Part shown: piece by piece, positions 25,902 to 35,311 of the stretch
Numbering within the stretch: the stretch's first letter is position 1
Layout: every line of letters begins with the position of its first letter
DNA from: Phyllobacterium sp. 21LDTY02-6
GTDB lineage: Bacteria > Pseudomonadota > Alphaproteobacteria > Rhizobiales > Rhizobiaceae
Direction of reading: 5' to 3'
Assembly (NCBI RefSeq): GCF_023554255.2
Contig: NZ_JAMJWD020000002.1
Location: 310,001-374,000, forward strand
Length of the DNA: 64,000 bases
The notes under the pieces: model-generated
The model's database searches: none
Told to the model about the DNA's origin: nothing
What the model saw: only the letters and a program-made list of their open reading frames with translations
Position numbers and translations under genes: made by a program

Positions 25902-26462
25902 TCAGTGACCATCCAGCATGCGGTTCAACTCCAGGACATTGACGACGGGCTCGCCCAGAAAGCCGAGCTCCCGTTGCTCGATTTTCCCCTCCACCAGCCG
26001 GCGAAGCGCGGCTTCTTCCAGGCCGCGGGCTCTGGCCACCCGGGCGATCTGGAAATAGGCGCTTTCCGGGCTGACGTGCGGATCGAGGCCGCTCGCCGAT
26101 GTCGTCACCAGATCGATGGGAATATTGCTCTGCCCGTTGGCGGCCTTCAGCGCATCCGCTTCGGCGGAGATCCTGTCGATCAGCTTGGCATTGGACGGTC
26201 CGAGATTGGAGCCGCTGGAGGCCGCCGCGTCATAGCCGGTTCCGGCGGCCGAGGGACGGCCGTGGAAATATTTGTCGCTGGTGAAATTCTGGCCGATGAG
26301 ATGCGAGCCGGTCACGACGCCCTGATCGACGATGAGGCTGCCATTTGCCTGATGCGGAAAGAGCGCCTGCGCGAGGCCAGTCATTCCGAGTGGATAGGCA
26401 AGGCCGGTGAGCACTGTAAGCAGGATCGTCATGACGATCGCCGGTTTGATCTGTTTTAACAT
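25902..26462 (-). CDS. kdpC: KdpC, potassium-transporting ATPase subunit C
   Basis: 186-residue subunit with one N-terminal membrane helix ([20 protein letters not shown]) and family blocks [32 protein letters not shown] and [17 protein letters not shown]. It bridges KdpA and KdpB in the complex and increases potassium affinity. It lies 12 bases after kdpB. Confidence 0.96.
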   Translation of the reverse strand: MLKQIKPAIVMTILLTVLTGLAYPLGMTGLAQALFPHQANGSLIVDQGVVTGSHLIGQNFTSDKYFHGRPSAAGTGYDAAASSGSNLGPSNAKLIDRISAEADALKAANGQSNIPIDLVTTSASGLDPHVSPESAYFQIARVARARGLEEAALRRLVEGKIEQRELGFLGEPVVNVLELNRMLDGH

Positions 26463-26474
26463 TGCGATGTATCC

Positions 26475-28538
26475 TTATGCGAGGCCGATGCCGGTGATGA
26501 CCATGTCGATGGCCTTGATGCCGAGGAAGGGAACGATGACGCCGCCGATGCCGTAGATCAGAAGATTGCGGCGCAGCAGGGCCCCTGCTCCCACGGCCCG
26601 GTACCGCACGCCTTTGAGCGAGAGCGGAATGAGTGCGATGATGATGAGCGCATTGAAGATGATCGCCGACAGAATGGCGCTTTGCGGCGTCGCGAGGCCC
26701 ATCACGTTCAGGGCGCCGAGTTGCGGGTAGAAAGCCAGGAATATCGCAGGAATGATCGCGAAATATTTGGCGATGTCATTGGCGATCGAGAAGGTCGTCA
26801 GCGCACCTCGCGTCATGAGCAGCTGCTTGCCTATGCCGACGATCTCGATGAGCTTGGTGGGGTCGCTGTCGAGATCGACCATGTTGCCCGCTTCCCGTGC
26901 CGCGACGGTGCCGGTGTTCATCGCGACGCCGACATCTGCCTGCGCCAGGGCGGGAGCATCATTGGTACCGTCGCCGCACATGGCGACAAGCTTTCCCTTC
27001 GCCTGTTCTTCCCGGATGAGCGACAGCTTGTTCTCCGGCGTGGCCTGGGCAAGAAAGTCGTCGACGCCTGCCTCGGCGGCGATGGCGGCCGCGGTCAGCG
27101 GATTGTCGCCGGTGATCATGACCGTGCGGATGCCCATCTGGCGCAGTTCGGCAAATCTTTCGCGAATGCCGCCCTTGACGATGTCCTTGAGGCCGACGAT
27201 GCCGAGGAGCTTTCCGTCCCGCACCACGGCGAGCGGCGTGCCGCCACCCTTGGCGATCCTGTCGGCGATGGACTGCAGTTCCCTGACCGCTTCGCCGCCG
27301 GGACGGGACGACGCCGTGGAACTGCTCGCATGTTCGAGCACCGCATCGACGGCGCCCTTGCGGATGCAGGAACCTTCCACATCCACGCCGCTCATCCGGC
27401 TTTGGGCGGTGAAGGGCACGAATACCGCATTCAGGCTCGACATGTCGCGAGCGCGGATTCCGTATTTCTCCTTGGCAAGGACGACGATGGAGCGTCCCTC
27501 GGGCGTTTCGTCGGCGAGCGATGCCAATTGCGCGGCATCCGCCAGTTCGCGCTCGGTCACGCCCTTTATGGGCAGCAATTCGGTTGCCTGGCGATTGCCG
27601 AACGTTATGGTTCCGGTCTTGTCGAGCAGCAGCGTATCCACGTCTCCTGCCGCCTCGACGGCCCGCCCGGACATGGCAAGCACGTTGAACTGGATGAGGC
27701 GGTCCATGCCAGCTATGCCGATGGCGGAGAGAAGCGCACCGATCGTCGTCGGTATGAGCGTGACGAACAATGCGACCAGAACCACCACGGGCACAGAGCC
27801 ACCGGCATAGGCAGCGAAGGCAGGTATCGTCGCCGTGGCGAGCACGAAGATGAGCGTCATGCCGGCAAGGAGGATGTTCAACGCGATCTCGTTGGGTGTC
27901 TTCTGCCGCGACGCTCCCTCGACGAGCGCGATCATGCGGTCGATGAACGTCTCGCCCGCGGCGGCGGTGATCCGCACCCGCAACCAGTCGGAAAGGACCT
28001 GCGTCCCACCTGTCACCGCGGAGCGATCGCCACCGGACTCGCGAATGACGGGCGCGGATTCTCCAGTGATCGCCGACTCGTTGACCGAAGCAATCCCCTC
28101 GATCACCTCGCCGTCCGAGGGGATGATGTCGCCGGCTTCGACGAGAACGATATCGCCCACCTTCAGCAAGGCGCCGGGCACCAGTGTGAACTCCGCGGCC
28201 TCGGCACTCTTCAGGAGCTTCGCCTGCGTATCGGCTTTTGCCTTGCGCAGCGAATTGGCCTGTGCCTTGCCGCGCCCTTCGGCCACCGCCTCGGCGAAAT
28301 TGGCGAAGAGGACGGTGAACCAGAGCCAGATGATGATCTGCAGCGAAAAGCCGGATTGGCCGCTGCCGACGATCAGGTCCTTTACGAAAAGCACGGTCGT
28401 CAGCGCCGACACGACGGCAACCACGAACATTACCGGGTTCTTGACCAGTACGAAGGGGTTGAGTTTCTTGAATGCTCCGGCGAGTGCGGGCACGAGGATG
28501 GACGAGTCGATGAGACTTGTAGAACCGGACTGGCTCAT
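26475..28538 (-). CDS. kdpB: KdpB, potassium-transporting P-type ATPase catalytic subunit
   Basis: 687 residues from the ATG at 28538, which has GGAG seven bases upstream (the in-frame ATG at 28568 has none). Hallmarks are AITGESAPV, the phosphorylated aspartate in [23 protein letters not shown] and [20 protein letters not shown]. It hydrolyses ATP to drive potassium through KdpA. It lies between kdpA and kdpC in the usual order. Confidence 0.96.
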   Translation of the reverse strand: MSQSGSTSLIDSSILVPALAGAFKKLNPFVLVKNPVMFVVAVVSALTTVLFVKDLIVGSGQSGFSLQIIIWLWFTVLFANFAEAVAEGRGKAQANSLRKAKADTQAKLLKSAEAAEFTLVPGALLKVGDIVLVEAGDIIPSDGEVIEGIASVNESAITGESAPVIRESGGDRSAVTGGTQVLSDWLRVRITAAAGETFIDRMIALVEGASRQKTPNEIALNILLAGMTLIFVLATATIPAFAAYAGGSVPVVVLVALFVTLIPTTIGALLSAIGIAGMDRLIQFNVLAMSGRAVEAAGDVDTLLLDKTGTITFGNRQATELLPIKGVTERELADAAQLASLADETPEGRSIVVLAKEKYGIRARDMSSLNAVFVPFTAQSRMSGVDVEGSCIRKGAVDAVLEHASSSTASSRPGGEAVRELQSIADRIAKGGGTPLAVVRDGKLLGIVGLKDIVKGGIRERFAELRQMGIRTVMITGDNPLTAAAIAAEAGVDDFLAQATPENKLSLIREEQAKGKLVAMCGDGTNDAPALAQADVGVAMNTGTVAAREAGNMVDLDSDPTKLIEIVGIGKQLLMTRGALTTFSIANDIAKYFAIIPAIFLAFYPQLGALNVMGLATPQSAILSAIIFNALIIIALIPLSLKGVRYRAVGAGALLRRNLLIYGIGGVIVPFLGIKAIDMVITGIGLA

Positions 28539-28638
28539 GGGAAGCTCCAATGATGGATTGGAAGACATGCAAGGGCGGCAAGCGCCCCGGCTTGCATGCT
28601 TCGATTGACCGTTCGTGACAGCGGGGACATGGCCACGC

Positions 28639-30342
28639 TCAGAACGTCTGGCCGAGGCCGATTGCGAGATGTTCGACGATCGGGCCGACAGCCAAGGCAG
28701 GGAAGAATGTCAGGCCGCCGATAACCACGACCACGCCGATCAGCAGGCCGATGAACAGGCCACCATGGGTGGGGAAGGTGCCCATGGATGCGGGAACCGT
28801 TTTCTTGACCACCAAAGAGCCGGCGATCGCCATGACCGGGATGATCACAAGGAACCGTCCCATCAGCATGGCTAGCCCAAGGGCGATGTTGTACCAGGCG
28901 GTATTGGCGCTGAGACCGCCAAATGCCGAACCATTGTTCGCCGCTGCCGAGGTGAACGCGTAGAGCATCTCGGAAAACCCATGCGGGCCGGGATTGGCGA
29001 TGGAGGAGACGCCAGCCGGCAGCACGCTGCTGATGGCAGTGAAGCCCAGCATGGCGAGCGGCAGGCAGAGCACGGCCAGCATGGCCATCTTGACCTCCTT
29101 GGCCTCGATCTTCTTGCCGAGATATTCCGGCGTCCTGCCCACCATGAGGCCGGCAATGAACACTGCGATGATGACGAAGAGCAACATGCCGTAGAGACCT
29201 GCTCCCACGCCGCCGATGATGACTTCGCCGAGCATCATGTTGATCAGTGGCAGCATTCCGCCGATGGCCATGAAACTGTCGTGCATGGCATTGACCGCGC
29301 CGCAGGAGGCGGCCGTCGTGATGACGGCAAAGAGTGCCGACAGCGCGATGCCGAAACGGGTCTCCTTGCCCTCCATGTTACCGCCTTCGAGCCCTAGCGC
29401 ATGGACCAGCGGATTGCCGGCGGCCTCGCTCCAGTAGGTGGCAGCGACGCCGACCACGAACAAAGTTCCCATGGCGGCGAAGATCGCCCAACCCTGGCGC
29501 TGGTTTCCGACCATGCGGCCAAACACATTCGTCAACGCGGCGCCGATCGCGAAGATTGAAACCATCTGGATGAGATTGGAAATGGCGTCCGGATTCTCGA
29601 AGGGATGCGCGGAATTGACGTTGAAGAAGCCACCGCCATTGGTGCCGAGCATCTTGATGGCCAATTGGGACGCAACGGGCCCGATGGCCATGGTCTGTTT
29701 CGCACCTTCGAGCGTCGTCGCCTCGACATAGCTCCCGAGCGTCTGCGGCACGCCGATATAGACATAGGCGAGCGTGAGGACGATACAGAGCGGAAGCAGT
29801 ACATAAAGCACGCTTCTCGTCAGATCGACCCAGAAATTGCCGACGCATTTGCCGGAAGTTCTCGCAAAGCCACGTATGAGTGCTATCGCGATCGCAATGC
29901 CGGTGGCTGCGGAAACGAAGTTCTGCACCGTCAGCCCAGCCATCTGGACCAGATAGGACATGGTGCTTTCGCCGCCATAGCTCTGCCAGTTCGTATTGGA
30001 GACGAAGCTTACGGCAGTGTTGAACGCCAGCGTCGGCTCGACAGCGCTCATTCCCGCTGGATTGAGCGGCAGCGAACCCTGCAGCCGCTGGAGCAGATAG
30101 AGCAGGAGCAGCCCGGCGAGGCTGAAGAACAGCATGGCCGCTGTGTAGGTGGTCCAGTGCTGCTCTTCCCGCTCATCGGTGCCGGCAATACGGTAGAAGG
30201 CGCGCTCCACCGGCAGCAGAACCGGGGTAAGGAAGGTCCTCTCGCCCTGGAACACGCGGGTCATGTACCAGCCGAGGGGTTTAACAAGGACGACAATGAT
30301 CCCGCAAAATACGAGAATCTGGATCCAGCCATTGAGAGTCAT
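28639..30342 (-). CDS. kdpA: KdpA, potassium-binding and translocating subunit
   Basis: 567-residue, ten-helix membrane protein of the superfamily of K+ transporters. Conserved pore segments include [39 protein letters not shown] and [16 protein letters not shown]. It binds and conducts potassium in the KdpFABC complex. The gene starts 39 bases after kdpF. Confidence 0.96.
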   Translation of the reverse strand: MTLNGWIQILVFCGIIVVLVKPLGWYMTRVFQGERTFLTPVLLPVERAFYRIAGTDEREEQHWTTYTAAMLFFSLAGLLLLYLLQRLQGSLPLNPAGMSAVEPTLAFNTAVSFVSNTNWQSYGGESTMSYLVQMAGLTVQNFVSAATGIAIAIALIRGFARTSGKCVGNFWVDLTRSVLYVLLPLCIVLTLAYVYIGVPQTLGSYVEATTLEGAKQTMAIGPVASQLAIKMLGTNGGGFFNVNSAHPFENPDAISNLIQMVSIFAIGAALTNVFGRMVGNQRQGWAIFAAMGTLFVVGVAATYWSEAAGNPLVHALGLEGGNMEGKETRFGIALSALFAVITTAASCGAVNAMHDSFMAIGGMLPLINMMLGEVIIGGVGAGLYGMLLFVIIAVFIAGLMVGRTPEYLGKKIEAKEVKMAMLAVLCLPLAMLGFTAISSVLPAGVSSIANPGPHGFSEMLYAFTSAAANNGSAFGGLSANTAWYNIALGLAMLMGRFLVIIPVMAIAGSLVVKKTVPASMGTFPTHGGLFIGLLIGVVVVIGGLTFFPALAVGPIVEHLAIGLGQTF

Positions 30343-30381
30343 GAAAGTGCTTTCGAAGTGCCTTCGGCCTGCACAAGCGCG

Positions 30382-30471
30382 TCAGAAGCGCTCGGGGCGG
30401 ATAAGGGCGTAAGTGAGATAGGCGATGAGGAGCAGCGTCACGGCGCCGCCAAGCATATAGTCGAGGGTCAT
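30382..30471 (-). CDS. kdpF: KdpF, small stabilising subunit
   Basis: 29-residue single-helix membrane peptide, MTLDYMLGGAVTLLLIAYLT followed by YALIRPERF. The helix followed by ALIRPERF is the KdpF pattern; the family stabilises the KdpABC complex. It sits directly before kdpA in the kdpFABCDE order. Confidence 0.93.
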   Translation of the reverse strand: MTLDYMLGGAVTLLLIAYLTYALIRPERF

Positions 30472-30485
30472 GGCTCGTCCTTCGC

Positions 30486-30566
30486 CTAGAGAATTTCGCA
30501 GATCTTGACGTAGGCCAAGGCGAGCATGAAAAACAAAATACCGATCGCGAGCACGAGTATCTCCAT
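30486..30566 (-). CDS. 26-residue single-helix membrane microprotein ahead of kdpF
   Basis: ATG at 30566 with AAGGAG eight bases upstream opens a 26-codon frame: MEILVLAIGILFFMLALAYV then KICEIL, stop TAG at 30486. It is one hydrophobic helix with a short polar tail containing Cys-Glu. It lies 14 bases before kdpF in the same orientation and, with its good ribosome site, is probably translated. Short peptides of this kind in front of kdpF are familiar to me from other proteobacterial kdp operons, but their role is undefined. Confidence 0.75.
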   Translation of the reverse strand: MEILVLAIGILFFMLALAYVKICEIL

Positions 30567-30740
30567 CGGGACATCTCCTTTTCTCGTGCCTTTCATTTCG
30601 GCACGGATGAAACGGCGGGCAGGCGCGAAGCCATGCCGCCGATGGGATGGATAATGCGGCCGATGCGCATAGGAATTCGAGATGATGGACCCGGTTCGGA
30701 AATAAAAATCCTATAGGAATTTCAGCCGGAGTCCGGCCGA
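30567..30740 (-). promoter_or_regulatory. Probable kdp promoter region
   Basis: 174 bases between the MarR-GNAT stop and the kdp microprotein. It should hold the KdpE-dependent promoter. Two ATAGGAATT elements (about 30668 and 30712) and an AT-rich AATAAAAATCCTAT stretch are present, but no binding site can be assigned with confidence. Confidence 0.4.
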
Positions 30741-31667
30741 TCAAGGCTTCAATGCCAGTTCCCAGGTCTGCCCGACAAGGTCCTTGCCGAAGGAGTAATG
30801 CTTCTCCTCGCCGACCAGTTCGAACCCGGCAGCCTGATAGATCCTGCGCGCCGATACCAGCACGTCATTGGTCCAGAGCTGCAGTCGGTCATAACCCAAC
30901 TGCCTCGCCCTTTCGATGCACCTGCCGACCAGCTGGCGGCCAATGCCAAGTCCACGCGCGCTGGGCTCGACATAGAGCAGACGAAGTTTTGCGACCGAAG
31001 GGACTGCGGTTTGCATCAGGAACACCGATCCGACGACGTCTCCGTCATATTCGGCGACCCAGCCATCCTCGCGGACCGGATCGTAATTGGCGATGAAGCG
31101 GGAGAGAATATCGGCGACCAGCCCTTCATAGGTCCAGTCCCAGCCATATTCGGTGTGGTAGAGCACAGTCTGGCGATGAATGATCCAGCCGCAATCGCCC
31201 GGCCGAAGGCTCCTGAAGGATACGCGTTCCGGATCCGCGTCGTCACGGCCGATCAGCTTCCTGATCTGCCGCATTGATGCGACCAGCTGGTTCTGCGCAA
31301 CATCGTCGAGCGGCAGGAGCATGGCCGCGATCTGTTCCTGCGATCCCTTGTCCAACGCGGAAAATGCGGCCCTCCCTGCGGCCGACAACGAAATCAGCCG
31401 CTGCCGGCCATGTTCGGGACTAGTGCTCACATTCACGATGCCGCGGGCTTCAAACCGCGCGACGATGCGGCTGAGATGCGCCTTGTCCATCTTCAGCGTC
31501 CGGCCGATCGCCGCGGCCGTCTGCTTCCCGCCCTGGGCGAGCTCATAGAGAACACGCGCTTCGGCAAGGGAGAAATTGCTGGCCAGCAGGTGCTTGTCCA
31601 GCAGGCCGATCTCATTGGTATAGAAACGATTGAAGCTGCGGAACTCTGCTACGGCGTCCATGGCCAC
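30741..31667 (-). CDS. MarR-GNAT fusion: regulator with acetyltransferase domain
   Basis: 308 residues. The N-terminal half (about 1-145) is a MarR winged helix with LDKHLLASNFSLAEARVLYE and LKMDKAHLSRIVARFEARGI. The C-terminal half (about 160-308) is a GNAT acetyltransferase with VEPSARGLGIGRQLVGRCIE, the acetyl-CoA pyrophosphate loop. Such fusions are known among proteobacteria; substrate and regulon are unknown. The gene lies upstream of kdp but there is no evidence that it controls it. Confidence 0.87.
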   Translation of the reverse strand: MAMDAVAEFRSFNRFYTNEIGLLDKHLLASNFSLAEARVLYELAQGGKQTAAAIGRTLKMDKAHLSRIVARFEARGIVNVSTSPEHGRQRLISLSAAGRAAFSALDKGSQEQIAAMLLPLDDVAQNQLVASMRQIRKLIGRDDADPERVSFRSLRPGDCGWIIHRQTVLYHTEYGWDWTYEGLVADILSRFIANYDPVREDGWVAEYDGDVVGSVFLMQTAVPSVAKLRLLYVEPSARGLGIGRQLVGRCIERARQLGYDRLQLWTNDVLVSARRIYQAAGFELVGEEKHYSFGKDLVGQTWELALKP

Positions 31668-31754
31668 ACCCTATGTTGTCAGTGACAACACTCTAACCGT
31701 GAGCCTGTCCGGAGGCAAGGTGATTCACTTCGTCCTGACATATGGCGAGCGCGC

Positions 31755-31785
31755 AAAAAAACGGGCCGAAACCGGCCCGTTTTTT
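31755..31785 (-). terminator. Intrinsic terminator, usable in both directions
   Basis: An 8-bp stem ACGGGCCG/CGGCCCGT with an AAAC loop (31761-31780) is flanked by seven A and six T. On the minus strand it lies just after the stop of the tandem-repeat protein gene and gives a stem plus U-run, a textbook intrinsic terminator. Confidence 0.9.
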
Positions 31786-31795
31786 CCTGCTTTGA

Positions 31796-32779
31796 TCAGC
31801 TTTTCAGCCGCGAATTGCAGAGGCTGTAATATCCTCCGCCCTTTTGTATCCATTTCAGGCCGCCAAGCGAATTTCTCTGCTTGTTGGCATAATATTGGTC
31901 GAGGCAGGTATGCATCCGGGCCTTGCCCGGGCTTTCGGTCGAGTATTTGGTAGCAACGGCGCTCGGGAAAGCCACGCCGCGCGGAGCCCCGCTCGTGGGC
32001 GCGGGCGGATCATCCGTATAGGTGGCATTATCCACGGTTGGCGCCGAATCATCGTCATCATTGGCAGCCGTTGCGCTCGCAGAGCATTGTGCCTTGCGGA
32101 AATCATTCCACTTCAGACCACCAAGCGTACCGGCACTCTTTGCCGCCTGGTACTTGGCGCTGCACTCCTTCATGGTCAGGCCGCCGCCCGAATTGTCATC
32201 GTCATTGTCGGCCGTGGCCGCTGTAGTCGACGCACCCGCGGCGCATTGGGCCTTGCGGAAATCGTTCCACTTCATGCCGCCAAGCGTACCTGCACTCTTT
32301 GCCGCCTGGTACTTGGCACTGCACTCCTTCATCGTCAGGCCACCGCCCGCATCGTCATTGTCATTGGCTTGAGACTTCGCCGTCTTGGTCTTCGTTACCG
32401 GCGCAGCCGCCGTCCCCGCCGCGCATTGCGCCTTGCGGAAATCATTCCACTTCATGCCGCCCAGCGTACCCGCGCTTTTTGCTGCCTGGTACTTGGCACT
32501 GCACTCTTTCATGCTGAGGCCGCCGCCATCATCATCATTGGCGGCTGCCGTCGTTTTCGGCTTTGTAGCTGTTGCCTTGGTGCTGGCTGCAGGCGAATCG
32601 TCCGAGGCGCATTCAGCCTTGCGGAAATCGTTCCATTTCAAGTCGCCAAGCGTTCCCGCCTCCTTGGCAGCCTGGTACTTCACGCTGCATTCCTTGGCGG
32701 TCAAGGCATAGGCCGGCGCAACGGCAAAGGATGCCGAAGCCAGCACACCAGCATATAAAAGATTTCGGATCATCGACAT
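31796..32779 (-). CDS. Secreted protein with cysteine-bounded tandem repeats
   Basis: 327 residues from the ATG at 32779 (GAGGGAG six bases upstream); the frame is open further but lacks coding character. A signal peptide ends near AYA (about 25). Four near-identical repeats of about 33 residues follow, each with KECSxKYQAAKxAGTLGxxK, then WNDFRKAxC, separated by low-complexity Ala/Thr/Asp linkers. A fifth, divergent unit near the C-terminus reads CLDQYYANKQRNSLGGLKW. Each unit has two cysteines, probably a disulphide. I do not recognise a function; it seems a repeated small periplasmic module. The repeats are nearly identical at DNA level, so copy number could vary. A strong terminator follows. 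Confidence 0.8.
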   Translation of the reverse strand: MSMIRNLLYAGVLASASFAVAPAYALTAKECSVKYQAAKEAGTLGDLKWNDFRKAECASDDSPAASTKATATKPKTTAAANDDDGGGLSMKECSAKYQAAKSAGTLGGMKWNDFRKAQCAAGTAAAPVTKTKTAKSQANDNDDAGGGLTMKECSAKYQAAKSAGTLGGMKWNDFRKAQCAAGASTTAATADNDDDNSGGGLTMKECSAKYQAAKSAGTLGGLKWNDFRKAQCSASATAANDDDDSAPTVDNATYTDDPPAPTSGAPRGVAFPSAVATKYSTESPGKARMHTCLDQYYANKQRNSLGGLKWIQKGGGYYSLCNSRLKS

Positions 32780-32975
32780 GCTTCGCTCCCTCAAGTGGTT
32801 GAATATTCTCAACCATGCAACTGGCAGTACATTCCATTCGTCATTCCGGGTCAATGGAAATCTGCCTTCGCCAGCATCGACGCGTCCTGGCATTTCATGC
32901 CGGCGCGCCTGTTTCAGCCGGTCTCGGAACCCTCGGCGGCGGCGGCGCGTTGCCCGTTCCTGGGAGGTCATCGCC

Positions 32976-33659
32976 ATGAAAAACCCTGGCAGAAACGGTG
33001 CGATCAGCCCGGAACGTGCGATGGAATTGCGCCTGAGGATGGTGCGAGAGCAGATCGAACGGCGCGGCATCGGGGCTCCGGCGATACTGGCGGCCCTGCG
33101 CGAAGTGCCGCGCGAGGCTTTCGTGGAAAGCGGGTTCGAGGAGGAAGCCTATGAGGACGGTCCCCTGCCGATCGGCAGTGGGCAGACCATATCGCAGCCC
33201 TACATCGTCGCCCTGATGCTTGAGGCGGCGGAACTGGAACGCGGCAACTGCGTGCTGGAGATAGGTACCGGCTCCGGCTACTCCGCGGCGGTTCTGAGCC
33301 GGATCGTGCGGCAGGTCTTCACCATCGAGCGGCACGAACAACTCCTCGAAACGGCGCGGCGACGCCTTGAGGACCTTCATTACGGCAATATTTCCTACCG
33401 AACCGGTGACGGCACTCTCGGATGGCCCGAGGCGGCACCCTTCGACGCCATACTCGTCACCGCCGGTGCGCCGGAGCCTCCGGCATCGCTCGAGCGCCAG
33501 CTGGCATTTGGCGGGCGCCTCGTCATTCCCGTCGGGCCAAGCGATTTCCAGCAGCGGCTGCGGCGAATCACGCGGATAAACGAAACGGAATATGACGAGG
33601 AGGACCTTGGAGCCGTGGCTTTCGTGCCGCTGATCGGCGTGGAAGGATGGGGAGAATGA
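32976..33659 (+). CDS. pcm: Protein-L-isoaspartate O-methyltransferase
   Basis: 227 residues from the ATG at 32976, preceded by GGGAGG at eight bases. GQTISQPYIVA (69-79) and the SAM-binding LEIGTGSGYSAAVL (94-107) define the family. The enzyme methylates isoaspartyl residues in aged proteins so they can be repaired. It stands alone, divergent from the repeat-protein gene and convergent with the DUF922 gene. Confidence 0.9.
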   Translation: MKNPGRNGAISPERAMELRLRMVREQIERRGIGAPAILAALREVPREAFVESGFEEEAYEDGPLPIGSGQTISQPYIVALMLEAAELERGNCVLEIGTGSGYSAAVLSRIVRQVFTIERHEQLLETARRRLEDLHYGNISYRTGDGTLGWPEAAPFDAILVTAGAPEPPASLERQLAFGGRLVIPVGPSDFQQRLRRITRINETEYDEEDLGAVAFVPLIGVEGWGE

Positions 33660-33681
33660 GCCGGTAAACGCAGGATTGGTT

Positions 33682-34275
33682 CTACGGATTGAGAAGCTGG
33701 AGGATCAGCTGATGAATATTGCCGCCATTACTCATTTCCAGGCGATCGAAATCCCGGCTGCGCTGGCGCTGTTCCTGGGATAGTTGCGCCAGCCGCTGCG
33801 TCAGCTGCGCCCTGATCTTGCTGCACTTCGGGTCGTCCGGCACCGTCATGCCAAGGCTGACGGCTTCTATCTTTCGTACCAGGTCCTTGATCATGTCGCC
33901 ATGCACGCGCTCATGCGCTTCGACTCCGGTAATGAAGCGATCCCAGCGGCGCTGCGTGTCGGGCGGGAGCTTCTGCGAAGGTTTGGGCAGCGTGTAGGTT
34001 ATGATCAGCTTTGGCCTGGCAACCACGATGCTGCAGCCTGCATCCGTCGCCTGATATTTCCGCGTCCAGGTCAGCTTGAAATTGGTATGTGCTATGGCGC
34101 TCGACGTGCCGAGGAGCTTCGGACCCTTGTCGCCGATCGAAGCGTAGAGTTCTGGCGGCGTCGTGCCGGAAATGAGATAGGGATCGATCTTTTCCACCGC
34201 TTGCCAGTCGGCGCTTGCCGATTGCGACGACGCGGCGAGGATGAGGGCCACCAAGCCAGCAATTAGATATTTCAC
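33682..34275 (-). CDS. DUF922 secreted protein, putative zinc protease
   Basis: About 197 residues from a GTG at 34275 that opens a signal peptide (KYLIAGLVALILAASSQSAS). The mature protein contains HERVH at 121-125, an HExxH zinc-site pattern, within the DUF922 domain. It is therefore a candidate envelope metallopeptidase, although no activity is known to me. The start has only a weak ribosome site; the open frame reaches 34371. It converges with pcm. Confidence 0.78.
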   Translation of the reverse strand: MKYLIAGLVALILAASSQSASADWQAVEKIDPYLISGTTPPELYASIGDKGPKLLGTSSAIAHTNFKLTWTRKYQATDAGCSIVVARPKLIITYTLPKPSQKLPPDTQRRWDRFITGVEAHERVHGDMIKDLVRKIEAVSLGMTVPDDPKCSKIRAQLTQRLAQLSQEQRQRSRDFDRLEMSNGGNIHQLILQLLNP

Positions 34276-34398
34276 CACAGGCCATTCCGTTCCGCATTGG
34301 TCGTCGCCGGAACATGCCTGACTTGCTGCACAGGGGCAATGGCGGGAATGATGGAACGGCCACCCCGCCATGACGGAGGGGTAGCCGGGATAGTGTAC

Positions 34399-34917
34399 TC
34401 AGTTGGTGGAAGCCAACGTCATCGATGTGCCGGTTGCCGCCAGATTGAGACCAAGCTGGCCGGTAAGGCTGATCGCCTGCAGATGGATCGATCCGGAGGT
34501 TCCGCCGAACAGGACATTGGTGCCAACGCCGGCTCCAACGGTTGCCTCGGCAGTGGCGCCCCGATAGAGCCCACTGAGCGAGCCATGGTGGTAGCCCGCG
34601 GTCGGGGCGAAGACTGCCCAGATCAGGCGGCTACGCGTCGTGAAGCCAAGGTCGACGCCCAGCTTCCTGATCGCACCGCTATAATGATCCACGCGCTCGC
34701 CGCCCATGGTGGAACGGAAAACGCAATCGACCTCCTTGGCCGAACCCAGGACATAGCCCACACCACCACCGATGGCGCAATCGAGATAGCCGATCCTGAC
34801 GCCATTACGCTCGTCAGGCTCCTCCCTATATACCGGCACGTCGGCAGCCTTCGCAGCCGTTCCACCGATAACAGCGAGAGACGCAGCAGCAAGCGCCATC
34901 GCAAGAGTCTTCTTCAT
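34399..34917 (-). CDS. DUF992 domain secreted protein
   Basis: 172 residues with a clear signal peptide ending at AAKA-AD near residue 25. The mature sequence, with VRIGYLDCAIGGGVGYVLGS and a second cysteine in DCVF, fits the DUF992 family common in Hyphomicrobiales. The function is unknown. It is probably periplasmic. GAGAG lies in front of the ATG. Confidence 0.85.
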   Translation of the reverse strand: MKKTLAMALAAASLAVIGGTAAKAADVPVYREEPDERNGVRIGYLDCAIGGGVGYVLGSAKEVDCVFRSTMGGERVDHYSGAIRKLGVDLGFTTRSRLIWAVFAPTAGYHHGSLSGLYRGATAEATVGAGVGTNVLFGGTSGSIHLQAISLTGQLGLNLAATGTSMTLASTN

Positions 34918-35311
34918 AATTCTCTCCTTCTACAGTCGTGACCTATGCGCCGCTAACATTTCGCCGCCCCAACCATGGCAGCCCGGACTCCGTCGCATAC
35001 GACGTCACCGTGCCGAAGCCTGATTGGCAGAGGCTGTCCGAATTGCGCAGGACAGACAGGGCAGCGTTCGGTCCACTTTGGGACATTTTAAGGGCGCCGA
35101 ACCCCCGTCGCACCATTTCGAAGCCAGCAGGCATGCGACATCACCATAACGCGGCGGAGCTGTTGTCGTTCCGCCACACCGGGTCTCTACAAATTTCGCC
35201 AATCGATCGAAAATCCAACTCGATGCAAAACGTGGCCATTGCGCACAGCTCGCGACCTTCGTCGGAAGACATACCGTCGCCAGGCGATGACCGCCGCGCT
35301 CCGGCGACTCG
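34918..35311. other. Gene-free stretch
   Basis: 394 bases between DUF992 and DUF4139 genes, both on the minus strand. A plus-strand frame crosses it and continues antisense into the next gene, but it lacks a ribosome site and protein character. I see no RNA gene or convincing terminator; it should contain the DUF992 promoter. Confidence 0.5.

Noticed and set aside
31800-32780. Regular DNA repeats that could suggest a CRISPR array
   Set aside because: The repeats are coding, about 100 bases long with variable linkers, and lie in one open frame with a signal peptide.
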